Of a DNA stretch of 64,000 nucleotides, positions 38,480 through 48,294 are shown in pieces. The translations under genes were made by a program, and so were the position numbers. Source of the stretch: Methylobacterium radiodurans (lineage in GTDB: Bacteria > Pseudomonadota > Alphaproteobacteria > Rhizobiales > Beijerinckiaceae); the NCBI RefSeq assembly GCF_003173735.1, contig NZ_CP029551.1, positions 5,099,001 to 5,163,000 on the forward strand, read 5' to 3'. Numbering within the stretch: the stretch's first letter is position 1; the number at the start of each line of letters is the position of its first letter. Below the pieces are notes generated by a model, which did no database searches, was not told the origin of the DNA, and saw nothing but the letters and a program-made list of their open reading frames with translations.

Positions 38480-39351
38480 GGCGCGCCATCGCCGTCGCGC
38501 TCCTCCTCGCGGCTACACCGGCCGCGGCAGAGACGGCCTGTCCCGAACACTTCGCCGACGGGCGCGTCCCGGCGCTCACAAACCCGAAGCTCGCGGCGCG
38601 TACCCTGCCGCTGTGCTTCGAGGCCTTCGCGCTGCTGCACTCGGGTGCCTCGCGCACACCCCTCTACGCTGCCGAGCGGCTGACGCGGGAGAGCGTCACC
38701 GCGGCGCGGGCGGTCGCGCGCGACGACAGCTTCCACGAGGAGGATCGGCTGCCCGCGGTCGACCGCTCGGAGCTGGAAGACTACGTCCATTCGGGCTTCG
38801 ACCGCGGCCATCTGGCGCCAGCCGGCGACATGCCCACCCCGACTGCGCAGGGTCAGTCGTTCAGCCTCGCCAACATCGTCCCGCAGAACCGCGCCTTCAA
38901 CCGCGGCCTCTGGGCCGGCATCGAGGAGAGCGTGCGGCGTCTCGCGAGCGAGCGAGGCACGCTATACGTCGTGACCGGCGTCGTCTTTACCGGCGGTTCC
39001 GTTGACGCGCTGAAGAGCCGGGTCCTGGTGCCGACGCAGCTCTACAAGGCGCTCTACGACCCCGCGCGCGGGGAGGCCGGCGCCTATCTGGCACCGAACA
39101 GGGCGGGGGCTGCGTGGCAGGCGGTCTCGATCGCCGGCCTCAATGGCACGGCCGGAGTCGACGTCTTCCCGGGTCTGCCGGACGCGGTGAAGAGGCAGGC
39201 CATGCCGCTGCCCGAGCCGCGCGAGTTCGCGCGCGGCGACGAGGCCGAGCGGCGCAGTCCCCGCGAGGAGACCTGGCAGGACTGGCTCTGGCGCGAGGCG
39301 GGCCGGGCCCTGCGCAAGGCGATCCGCGATACCCTGCGGGCGATCTTCTGA
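38470..39351 (+). CDS. Secreted DNA/RNA non-specific endonuclease
   Basis: This 293-residue protein has a signal peptide (RAIAVALLLAATPAAA) and a nuclease domain with the catalytic motif DRGHLAPAGDM, the DRGH signature of the NucA/EndoG-type beta-beta-alpha-Me family. Downstream, FSLANIVPQNRAFNRGLW supplies the conserved Asn metal ligand. It probably degrades extracellular or periplasmic nucleic acid. GTG 38470 is fixed by a strong GGAGGG at 38457-38462. The C-terminal ~50 residues are charged and not part of the nuclease core. Confidence 0.92.
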   Translation: MLLRRAIAVALLLAATPAAAETACPEHFADGRVPALTNPKLAARTLPLCFEAFALLHSGASRTPLYAAERLTRESVTAARAVARDDSFHEEDRLPAVDRSELEDYVHSGFDRGHLAPAGDMPTPTAQGQSFSLANIVPQNRAFNRGLWAGIEESVRRLASERGTLYVVTGVVFTGGSVDALKSRVLVPTQLYKALYDPARGEAGAYLAPNRAGAAWQAVSIAGLNGTAGVDVFPGLPDAVKRQAMPLPEPREFARGDEAERRSPREETWQDWLWREAGRALRKAIRDTLRAIF

Positions 39352-39366
39352 GGCGAGGACGAGGCG

Positions 39367-39693
39367 ATGCCGGACCGCAAGACAGGCGGCAAGACAGGCC
39401 GCAAGACGGACCGGACGCCGCGCGAGGCGAGGCCGGATTTCGAACCCTTCGCGGACGACGCGGCAGTGCGCACGCTCGGCGCGCTCACCTTCGAGAACGG
39501 GACCGGCCGCATCGCCCTGCACGGCACCTGCAACATCACCCGCGACAGGGCCGGCCTCGCCCTGTCGCGCGAGCTGCGGCGCACTGCCGAGGCGATCGTC
39601 GCCGCCCTGGAGGCGCAGGACCTGCCGGAGCGAATCAACGAGGCGGACGAGCCCGGCGAGCGCGCGGAGCCGGTGCGCAACCCCTTCGCCTGA
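39367..39693 (+). CDS. Hypothetical protein with Lys/Thr-rich N-terminus
   Basis: The 108-residue product begins with short repeats (TGGKTGRKTDRT) and continues with a compact central region ALTFENGTGRIALHGTCNITRDRAGLALSRELR that looks like a conserved fold. It lies 15 bases after the nuclease gene, likely in the same transcript. I do not recognise the family. Confidence 0.7.
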   Translation: MPDRKTGGKTGRKTDRTPREARPDFEPFADDAAVRTLGALTFENGTGRIALHGTCNITRDRAGLALSRELRRTAEAIVAALEAQDLPERINEADEPGERAEPVRNPFA

Positions 39694-39890
39694 CGGGCAT
39701 CCGTCCTTTGCCCGGGGTCATCCTTGCCCGTCTAGGCGCGTCCTGATACTCGGGCGTGATCATTTCCCGCGACAGGGGCCGGCGACCCGAGGGGATCGGG
39801 CGAACCGGCCCGCGCCCGCCCCGTGTCAGCCGTGCGTCGGCACGGCGCGCGCGAACGCGCCGGCACGAACGCTTGAGAGGATAACCCGCG

Positions 39891-41543
<1,653 letters not shown>

Positions 41544-41568
41544 GGCGGTAACGCTGCCGAGTATCCGG

Positions 41569-41601
41569 GCTCTTCCGCCGTGTGGCGGAAGAGCTTTTTT
41601 T
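41569..41601 (+). terminator. Rho-independent terminator after ettA
   Basis: A perfect 11-bp stem (GCTCTTCCGCC/GGCGGAAGAGC) with a GTGT loop is followed directly by seven T residues. It is a textbook intrinsic terminator 25 bases after the ettA stop. Confidence 0.95.
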
Positions 41602-41618
41602 GTCGACTGCCACCTAGC

Positions 41619-41646
41619 CTCCCTCCCCCGCAGAGGGTGGAGGGAG
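41619..41646. repeat. C-rich/G-rich inverted repeat after the formyltransferase gene
   Basis: CTCCCTCC pairs with GGAGGGAG, with an inner CCC/GGG, and is followed by AACCTGCAGCGCT next to the end of a minus-strand gene. It resembles the element at 35963-35991 in both shape and trailing sequence. Confidence 0.6.
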
Positions 41647-41657
41647 AACCTGCAGCG

Positions 41658-42515
41658 CTATCCCCGCGCGTTCAGCGCCAGCGCCTCCGCCAAATCCCGC
41701 GCATCCGTCAGCTTCTGCCCGCGGGTGCGCATCGCCCGCAGCATCGCCCGATCGGGGAACGGGCAGTAGGGCAGCACCGGCACGCGCTCGCCCTCCGGGA
41801 CCGCGCCCTCGCGCGCGATCCGGTCGAGCAGGGCCTGCAGCATCAGCAGACCGTGCTGGTGCAGCTGAACCGAGGCCCGCGTCGCGGTCACGCTCGGCGA
41901 GAGGCGGAAGCGCTCCTGCGCCAGGATCGCGCCCGCATCGATCTGCGGGGCGAGCCGGTGCAGGGTCATGCCGAAGGCGTCCGGGCCTTCCGCAAGCGCG
42001 TGGATCGTCGGCACCGGGCCGCGGTGGCGCGGCAGCAGCCCCGGATGGGCGTTGATCCCGCCGAGCCGAGCCGCCGCGATGGTCTCCGGCGTCAGGATCT
42101 GGTCGAAATGGTAGGTGAGGATCAGGTCCGGCGCGTATTCCTGCAGGGCATGGGCGACCTCCGGGCCGTTCACGTCGTCGACCGTCAGCGTCGGGACGCC
42201 GTGCCGGGCACAGAGTTCGGCCAGCGGCGTCGTCTCGCTTAGGTCGCGGCTGCGCCCGAGCGCTTGCGTCAGGGGCGCCAGCGGGCGCAGCAGGTCCGGC
42301 AGGCCGAAATTGATGCCGAGATAGGGCAGGATGGCGGGGCCGGAGCGGGCGAGATGCCGCCGTACCTGGCCCACCAGCCCGCCGGCCGCCGGCCGCTCGG
42401 CGTTCGAGAGCCCGACGAAGGCGATCTCCAGCGCGTGGTCGGCCACGAACCGGCGCACCGCGCGCGCGTTCGGGAGCGCCTCCAGAACGAAGAGCGCGAT
42501 GCGGGCGCGCGCCAT
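41658..42515 (-). CDS. Formyltransferase-family protein
   Basis: The 285-residue protein contains the formyltransferase fold found in Fmt, PurN and sugar N-formyltransferases. The key motif is INAHPGLLPRHRGPVPTIHAL (His of HPGLLP), preceded by DLILTYHFDQIL and followed by GMTLHRLAPQIDAGAILAQ with the catalytic Asp. It lacks the Fmt C-terminal domain, so it is probably not Met-tRNA formyltransferase. A sugar N-formyltransferase or related role in polysaccharide modification is inferred from the capsule-type neighbours. Its start overlaps the SDR stop by one base. Confidence 0.8.
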   Translation of the reverse strand: MARARIALFVLEALPNARAVRRFVADHALEIAFVGLSNAERPAAGGLVGQVRRHLARSGPAILPYLGINFGLPDLLRPLAPLTQALGRSRDLSETTPLAELCARHGVPTLTVDDVNGPEVAHALQEYAPDLILTYHFDQILTPETIAAARLGGINAHPGLLPRHRGPVPTIHALAEGPDAFGMTLHRLAPQIDAGAILAQERFRLSPSVTATRASVQLHQHGLLMLQALLDRIAREGAVPEGERVPVLPYCPFPDRAMLRAMRTRGQKLTDARDLAEALALNARG

Positions 42516-43282
42516 CAGCGCCGCTTCCGGATCTGGAAGCGGAAGCCGTGCATGCCGAGGCGCCGCAAGGATTCGGGCAGAAGCCCGGCCCCGCGGGCGA
42601 GCACCGCGAGCAGCGTCGGGAAGGCCACGATGTCCCTGTCCCGCTCCAGCCCCCGGGCGATCCGCCGGGCGGCCTCCTCGGCGCTCATCTCCAGCGGACG
42701 CCAGCCCTTGTAGTCGCCGCCCATCGGGGTCTTCACGTAGCCCGGCGTCACCACGTTGATCTTCACGCCGCGGGCCCGGACCTTCTCGCGCAGCGCCAAG
42801 CCGTGGGCGAGGAGCGCCGCCTTGGCGCCGCTATAGGCGGGCGCGTCGGGCAGGGGCGCGAAGGCCGCGAGCGAGGACATCAGGGCGATCTGGCCCTGTC
42901 CGCGGGCGAGCATCAGGCCGACGCAGGGCAGCATCACGTTGAGGGCGCCGCCGAGGTTGATGTCCGCGGTCTCGAAGGCTACCGCTTCGGTCTCGACGTC
43001 CCCGGTCGGGTGGCCGCCGTTGATCGCCGCGTTGACGATTACGAGGTCGAGCGGCTGCCGCGCGTGCACGGTTTCCAAGAAGGCGCGCACGGCTGCGCGG
43101 TCGCGCACGTCGAGGCGCTCCGTCTCGACCGCGGCGCCCTGCCCCCGGCACGCTTCCGCGACAGCCTCCAGCCGGGCAGGGTCGCGGGCGACGAGGACGA
43201 GGGTGGTGCCGGGGCCGGCATAGTGGCGGGCGAGCGCCGCGCCGATGCCGCTCGACGCGCCGGTGATCAGGATGCAGGGCAT
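42515..43282 (-). CDS. Short-chain dehydrogenase/reductase
   Basis: This 255-residue SDR has the NAD(P)-binding motif ITGASSGIGAAL, NAAINGG, the catalytic Ser in MSSLAAF and the YxxxK motif in PAYSGAKAALL. The C-terminal region (RIARGLERDRDIVAFPTLLAVLARG) is like that of SDRs found in polysaccharide clusters. The substrate is unknown. It overlaps the formyltransferase gene and probably acts with it. Confidence 0.9.
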   Translation of the reverse strand: MPCILITGASSGIGAALARHYAGPGTTLVLVARDPARLEAVAEACRGQGAAVETERLDVRDRAAVRAFLETVHARQPLDLVIVNAAINGGHPTGDVETEAVAFETADINLGGALNVMLPCVGLMLARGQGQIALMSSLAAFAPLPDAPAYSGAKAALLAHGLALREKVRARGVKINVVTPGYVKTPMGGDYKGWRPLEMSAEEAARRIARGLERDRDIVAFPTLLAVLARGAGLLPESLRRLGMHGFRFQIRKRR

Positions 43283-43350
43283 GGGGGCGGTGCTACCCCG
43301 CGAGGCTCCGGCGGATCAAGCGCGTCGCGATCGCCTCCGCCGAACCGGAA

Positions 43351-43390
43351 GGGCTCCGCCCTGCACCCGCGAAAGGCCTCGGGCCTTTCG
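43351..43390. repeat. Palindromic intergenic repeat, second copy
   Basis: A GGGC/GCCC hairpin is followed by the linker CTGCACCCGC and then a perfect 9-bp hairpin CGAAAGGCC/GGCCTTTCG with a TCG loop. It matches the copy at 11941-11972; the two stem differences are compensated on the opposite arm. It lies between the SDR and KpsS-like genes. Confidence 0.75.
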
Positions 43391-43402
43391 AAACCGGGGA
43401 TG

Positions 43403-44794
43403 TCAGTAGACCGGTGCGAGCCGGCCGTCCTCCTCCGCGCGCTCGCGGATGGCGCGGGCGGCGGCAAGCGTGGCGTCCGGCAGGGCCGATTCCATCCGCG
43501 GCACCGAGCCCGCGACCGCACGGGCTATCGCCTCCTGCGAGAAGAAGCCGCCGTTCACCTGGGTCCGGTTGAGGACGACGCGGCGAAAATCGGCGACCAG
43601 ATCCATGTCGGGCGCGATCGGGTCGGTCCAGAAGCTGTCGAGGTCGCCCTGATGGGTCAGGCCGGCCATGTTGTAGATCGCGGTGCCGACCGCGTGGGTC
43701 GGGCGGCCCATCTCCAGCGACAGCATGCCGACGGTGGAGTTCACGATCACCACCCCGCGCGCGCCCGCGATCAGGGCCGGCAGGTCGCCGCCGTCGATGA
43801 AGTCGAGCCGGTCGCTCACCCCGTGGCGCCGGGCCGACGCGCGGGCGAAGCGGCGCCAGTTCATCAGGCCGCTGTCGAGCGGATGCAGCTTTACCAGGAG
43901 GCGCGTCGGCGCCTTCGAGGTCTCGGCGAAGGACTTGATCACCCGGTCCATGAAGCCCTCGACCCCGAGGAAGGGGGAGTGCACGCGGATCTGGTAGTCG
44001 CTGTCGAGTTGGAGCGGCAGCAGGAAGTAGTCGCAGCCGACCGCGCGGTAGATCTCGTCGCAACGCGCTGCCTCGCGCCGAGTCCGGCCGCGGCGGGCGA
44101 ACTTCTTGATCCAGCCCGCATACTCCATCGCGATGTGCGTCGGCCGGTGGCTGCGGAAGCGCGGGTAGAGGTAGGGGAACAGGACGTTGGCGAGGTTGTA
44201 GCTCACGTCCCAGAGGCTGCGGCGCGCCATGTCGCCGGTCGACGGCATGGCCCGGGCCGGCTGCGGCAGGCGGCGGGCGAGAGCGCGCACCGCCTCGGCG
44301 GTTCGCGGCAGTGACGAGTAGCCGTTCACGCCGCCGAGCTCGCAGGTGATCCAGTTCGGCCGGATATAGCCTTCCTCGAAGACGTGGACGCGCAAGCCCT
44401 CTCGCGCTGCCAACTCGCGGGCGACCACGTGGAAGGGACGGCAATCGCCGAACAGCACGATGTCGGTCACGCCGTGCTCGGCCACGTAGGCGTCGAGGAA
44501 CGCCTCCCAACCGGTGCGGGGGCCGCGGTAATGGTCGGACTCGCCGCCCCAGAACAGCCAATCGCCCGAGCAGAAGTTGATGCGCCGCACGTTGTGGCCG
44601 CGCGCGCGCAGGGCCTGGCCGAGGTCGGAGAAGAAGGGGGAGGCGATGCCCTGCAAGAACAGGAAGGTTGCGGGACGGTCGCGGCCGGCGCTCTCGCGGG
44701 TCAGCATGTCGAGAGAGGCTGCTCGAACCTCTGGCCGCGGCGGAAGCCTGGCGGCGGTCTCGGTGGTCGCGGTATCTGGGCGAGACTGCAGCAT
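43403..44794 (-). CDS. Capsule polysaccharide export protein, KpsS-like
   Basis: The ~463-residue protein matches KpsS-type capsule proteins. KpsS adds the first Kdo of the poly-Kdo linker to lysophosphatidylglycerol in ABC-transporter capsule systems. Family segments include FLFLQGIASPFFSDLGQAL, INFCSGDWLFW, LFGDCRPFHVVAR, VHVFEEGYIRPNWIT and, in the C-terminal half, LVKLHPLDSG and VVIVNSTVGMLSLEMG. ATG 44794 is chosen, with GGAAG nine bases upstream; the frame is open to a GTG at 44866. It is divergent from the KpsC-like gene. Confidence 0.88.
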   Translation of the reverse strand: MLQSRPDTATTETAARLPPRPEVRAASLDMLTRESAGRDRPATFLFLQGIASPFFSDLGQALRARGHNVRRINFCSGDWLFWGGESDHYRGPRTGWEAFLDAYVAEHGVTDIVLFGDCRPFHVVARELAAREGLRVHVFEEGYIRPNWITCELGGVNGYSSLPRTAEAVRALARRLPQPARAMPSTGDMARRSLWDVSYNLANVLFPYLYPRFRSHRPTHIAMEYAGWIKKFARRGRTRREAARCDEIYRAVGCDYFLLPLQLDSDYQIRVHSPFLGVEGFMDRVIKSFAETSKAPTRLLVKLHPLDSGLMNWRRFARASARRHGVSDRLDFIDGGDLPALIAGARGVVIVNSTVGMLSLEMGRPTHAVGTAIYNMAGLTHQGDLDSFWTDPIAPDMDLVADFRRVVLNRTQVNGGFFSQEAIARAVAGSVPRMESALPDATLAAARAIRERAEEDGRLAPVY

Positions 44795-45142
44795 TCTGAG
44801 GCGCTTCCGTCCTTCACCGCGCCGGAAACCGTGAGGAATTTCCGGCAGTCGACCATGGGGTTGCACGACGCCCGGTTCTCAGCAATCCGCTGCCGGGGGC
44901 GCTTCCTGTGAATCCTGTGGGCTGTGACCGCGCCGCAACGCGGGGTACTGCTCCGGTTCAGCGGGGTTAAGCAGCAATCACGGCGGCGGTATGTCCGCTC
45001 CCGCCGGGCCGGGGCTTGTCCCCGCTGCCCACGTTTCGCGTAGGATCAGCCCCGCGCGCTTGAAAATGCGCTACAGGCGGGCGAGCCCTCGAGCATTCGA
45101 CCTGGGCAGGACCGGATATGGAGCCCGAACAGGGCGGAGGAC
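44795..45142. other. 348-base divergent gap between the KpsS-like and KpsC-like genes
   Basis: No gene is supported here. It must contain promoters for both directions if these genes are expressed, but I see no clear consensus element. A purine-rich GGCGGAGGA immediately precedes the KpsC-like ATG and is its probable ribosome binding site. Confidence 0.5.
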
Positions 45143-46627
45143 ATGGCCGCCGCATCGACTGACTTCTTCGCCATCGGACCGACGATCCACCTCCTTCGCG
45201 CCGAGATCGAGGCGGCGACCGGCGGCACCTGCGTCCGGTTCGGGCGGCCCAGCGCGCTGGCCGCCGTGTGGGGTGGCGGCTCGCTGTCCGCCAGAATGGT
45301 CGGGAGATTCGGGCTGAACGTGCTCGTGGTCGGGCCCGGCCCGTTGCTGAGTCCCTACGACACCCCCGCGACCGGCCTCGCCTCGCTGCGCATCCGGCAT
45401 CCGGAGGGCGAGCGGGTGCACCATTTCGATCCCTGGACGCGGCGTCCGGTCTCGCCCGAGGACTGCGCCGAGAAGGTCGCGTGGCTGGCCGCCCGCTTCG
45501 CCGAGAACCACCGGCGCGTCGTCTATGTCGGCATCTCGAAGTGGAAGCGCCCGGCGCTCGACGTCTTCGCCGCCGGGCCCGCAGGGCCGCCGATCCACAC
45601 CATGAATGCGGCGGATGCGGTCGCGGCCGGACGGCGCCACGGTGGTCAGGTGCAGGCCTGGGCGACCCGGGCGCCGGAGGCTCTGGAAGCGGCCTGCGCC
45701 GAGGCCGGGCTGCCGCTCGCCCGGATCGAGGACGGCTTCCTGCGCTCGGTCGGGCTCGGCGCGAGCCTGCGGCCGGGCGCCTCGATCGTCGTGGACGATG
45801 CCGGCATCTACTACGATCCCCGCCGCGACAGCCGGCTCGCTTTGATCCTGAAGACGGCGGAGTTCCCCGCGCCGCTGGTCGCCCGGGCGCGGCGCCTGCG
45901 CGAAGAGGTCGTGGCGCGGCGCCTCAGCAAGTACAATGTCGGGCTCGATGCCGGCACGGCCGATTGGCCCAGCGATCGCCGTGTCGTGCTGGTGCCGGGG
46001 CAGGTCGAGGACGACGCCTCGGTGCAGTACGGCTCGCCGAATGTGCGCTCGAACCGGGCCCTGCTGGCGGCCGCGCGCGCGCGCAACCCCGACGCCTTCC
46101 TGCTCTACAAGCCTCATCCCGACGTCGAAGCCGGTTTCCGGCCCGGCGCGATCCCGGAGGCGGAGGCACTAGCGCTCGCCGACCGGGTCGTCTCCGGGAT
46201 CAGCATCGTGGACCTGCTCGACCGCGTGCAGCACGTCGAGACCATGACCTCGCTCGCCGGTTTCGAGGCGCTGATCCGCGGGCTCACCGTGGCGACGCAC
46301 GGACGCCCGTTCTACTCGGGCTGGGGCCTCAGCGAGGATCTCGCACCCGGGGCCGACAGGGGCCGGCGCCTCGCACTCGACGAGCTCGTCGCCGGGGCGC
46401 TCATCCTCTACCCGCGCTATCTCGACCCTGTGGCGATGAAGCCCTGCGAGCCGGAGCAGCTCCTCGACCGGCTCAGCGCCGCCCGCGAGACGGCGCCGCG
46501 CAGCGCGCTCGCCCTCTCCCGCCTCGCGCACCTGACCATGCGGGCGCGCTACGGGCTGCTCAACCCGATCGTCCGGCTCCTGCGCGCCCGCCGGGGCATC
46601 CGCCAGGGCCAGGGACCGGACGCATGA
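45143..46627 (+). CDS. Capsular polysaccharide protein, KpsC-like (one-unit)
   Basis: This 494-residue protein resembles KpsC, the retaining beta-Kdo transferase that builds the poly-Kdo linker of capsules. Motifs seen are RIEDGFLRSVGLGASL, VDDAGIYYDP, VPGQVEDDASV, LYKPHPDVE, HVETMTSLAGFEALI and GRPFYSGWGLSED. Full KpsC has two such glycosyltransferase units (about 670 residues); here there is one plus an N-terminal ~140-residue part. The activity may therefore be restricted to one linkage. The stop overlaps the next gene by ATGA. Confidence 0.88.
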   Translation: MAAASTDFFAIGPTIHLLRAEIEAATGGTCVRFGRPSALAAVWGGGSLSARMVGRFGLNVLVVGPGPLLSPYDTPATGLASLRIRHPEGERVHHFDPWTRRPVSPEDCAEKVAWLAARFAENHRRVVYVGISKWKRPALDVFAAGPAGPPIHTMNAADAVAAGRRHGGQVQAWATRAPEALEAACAEAGLPLARIEDGFLRSVGLGASLRPGASIVVDDAGIYYDPRRDSRLALILKTAEFPAPLVARARRLREEVVARRLSKYNVGLDAGTADWPSDRRVVLVPGQVEDDASVQYGSPNVRSNRALLAAARARNPDAFLLYKPHPDVEAGFRPGAIPEAEALALADRVVSGISIVDLLDRVQHVETMTSLAGFEALIRGLTVATHGRPFYSGWGLSEDLAPGADRGRRLALDELVAGALILYPRYLDPVAMKPCEPEQLLDRLSAARETAPRSALALSRLAHLTMRARYGLLNPIVRLLRARRGIRQGQGPDA

Positions 46628-48114
46628 GCTTGCTCACGGGCTTCCTCGCGCCCATGGCCTGCGCCCTCGCGCTCTCCTCCGCGATCGAGGCCTGGGGTGG
46701 CGCCGCGCGAGCGCCCTTCGGTCGGCGCCCGGGCGACATCGTCCTGCGGCTCGGCGCCTACGCGTTGCTCACCCTGTTCTGGTTCAGCTTCTCCTGGCGC
46801 CCCTGGCTGGCTGCCAGCAGCACCGTGACCACCGTCGCGGCGCTCGTGCTGATCAGCCGGGCCAAGCGGGCGGTGATCGGCGAGCCGCTGGTCTTCAGCG
46901 ATTTCGCCCTGCTGCCGCAGGTGCCGCGCCACCCCCAGCTCTACTACATCCCGCCTGTGACGAGCCCGCGCGTCGCCGGTCCGGCCCTCGTCGCCGTCGC
47001 GGGTGTCGGGCTCTGGTACTGGTTGGAGCCGAGCCTGCTGCCCGCCAGCCTGTGGCTGAGCCTCGCCGCGATCCTGGCGTTGCCGCTCGCCCTGCTGGCG
47101 CTCGCCGCCGCGGCGGCGCGGGGCCCCCTCGCCCGGGCTCTCGCCCAGCGCTTCCCGAGGCCGGACCTCGATTCGGACATCGCCCGCATCGGCCTGCCGG
47201 CGACGCTCATGGCCTACGCGCTGCGCCGCCGCGCCGAGCCCGCCCGCGCCGCGATGCCGGCCGGGGCGGCTGCGCCTGGTGATCCGGTAGTGATCGTCAT
47301 CCAACTCGAATCGTTCATCGATCCAGAGCGGCTGGGCGGCCCGCCGCTGCCCGCCCTGGAGCTGATCCGGTCCCGCGCGGCCGAGTACGGCCGCCTGCGC
47401 GTGCCGGCGCACGGCGCCTACACGATGCGCAGTGAGCACGCCGTCCTCACCGGCTCCGAACCGTCCGACCTCGGCTTCGGCGTCTACGACCCCTATCTCG
47501 CGAATGGCGGCGAAGAGCCGGAAAGCCTGCCCCGACGCGCCGCGGCGAACGGCTACGAGACGCTCTTCGTCCACCCCTTCCACCGCGACTTCTTCCAGCG
47601 CGCCCGGGTGATGCAGCGTTTCGGCTTCCGCCGCCTCGTGATGGGCGAGGACTTCGCCGACGCGCAGCGCGTCGGACCCTACGTAAGCGACGTGGCGCTC
47701 GGCCGGCGCATCCTCGCGGAGGTGCGGGCGCGGCGCGGGCCGCTCTTCCTGTTCAGCGTGACCATGGAGAATCACGGGCCCTGGAAACCCGGCCGGCTGC
47801 CGGGGGTGGACGACCCGCTGGCGCAGTACCTCCACCACGTCGCCAATACGGGCCGGATGGTCGAGGAACTCGTCGCAGGTCTCGCGGACGAGCGGGCGAC
47901 GCTCTGCGTGTTCGGGGATCACGCCCCTGCCCTGCCGACCTGCCGGCCCGGCTTCGGCGAGACGAGCACCGACTACGCCCTGTTCCGGTTCGGCGGCCCG
48001 GCCTCCGAGCCGAGGCGGATCGACCGCACGGCCGACGCCCTAGGCCGTCACCTGCGAGCCACGCTTCACACCGATCCGACGCCGCCCTCCGCGTCGAGCC
48101 CCGCTCAAGCGTGA
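46624..48114 (+). CDS. LTA-synthase-like (sulfatase-fold) membrane protein
   Basis: This 496-residue protein has about five N-terminal membrane segments (to about residue 160) and an alkaline-phosphatase-superfamily catalytic domain (about 220-470) on the periplasmic side. Active-site elements are intact: E229 in IQLESF, the nucleophile T267 in AYTMRSEH, TMENHGPW, and D432/H433 in VFGDHAP. This architecture is that of lipoteichoic acid synthases and of phosphoglycerol or phosphoethanolamine transferases. Likely role: adding a phosphoglycerol-type group to a surface glycan or lipid. It overlaps the KpsC-like gene by ATGA. Confidence 0.85.
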   Translation: MSLLTGFLAPMACALALSSAIEAWGGAARAPFGRRPGDIVLRLGAYALLTLFWFSFSWRPWLAASSTVTTVAALVLISRAKRAVIGEPLVFSDFALLPQVPRHPQLYYIPPVTSPRVAGPALVAVAGVGLWYWLEPSLLPASLWLSLAAILALPLALLALAAAAARGPLARALAQRFPRPDLDSDIARIGLPATLMAYALRRRAEPARAAMPAGAAAPGDPVVIVIQLESFIDPERLGGPPLPALELIRSRAAEYGRLRVPAHGAYTMRSEHAVLTGSEPSDLGFGVYDPYLANGGEEPESLPRRAAANGYETLFVHPFHRDFFQRARVMQRFGFRRLVMGEDFADAQRVGPYVSDVALGRRILAEVRARRGPLFLFSVTMENHGPWKPGRLPGVDDPLAQYLHHVANTGRMVEELVAGLADERATLCVFGDHAPALPTCRPGFGETSTDYALFRFGGPASEPRRIDRTADALGRHLRATLHTDPTPPSASSPAQA

Positions 48115-48294
48115 CCGTGCCACTCTGGTGACGTAATGCAGGCCGATGCCGACACTCGGCGACATGACTGGCAACGCTCGGACTGACGCCGTGTGGCTGA
48201 ACGCTCCGTTAAAGCGATATCGGCCATGTGGGAGCAACGTTCGATGCCAGACCGACGGCCGGCCCGTGGCCGGGGACCCGGATGGGAGTGTGTA

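Noticed and set aside
41658..42515. Methionyl-tRNA formyltransferase (fmt)
   Set aside because: The catalytic fold is present but the C-terminal tRNA-binding domain is missing, the N-terminus differs from Fmt, and there is no def gene beside it.
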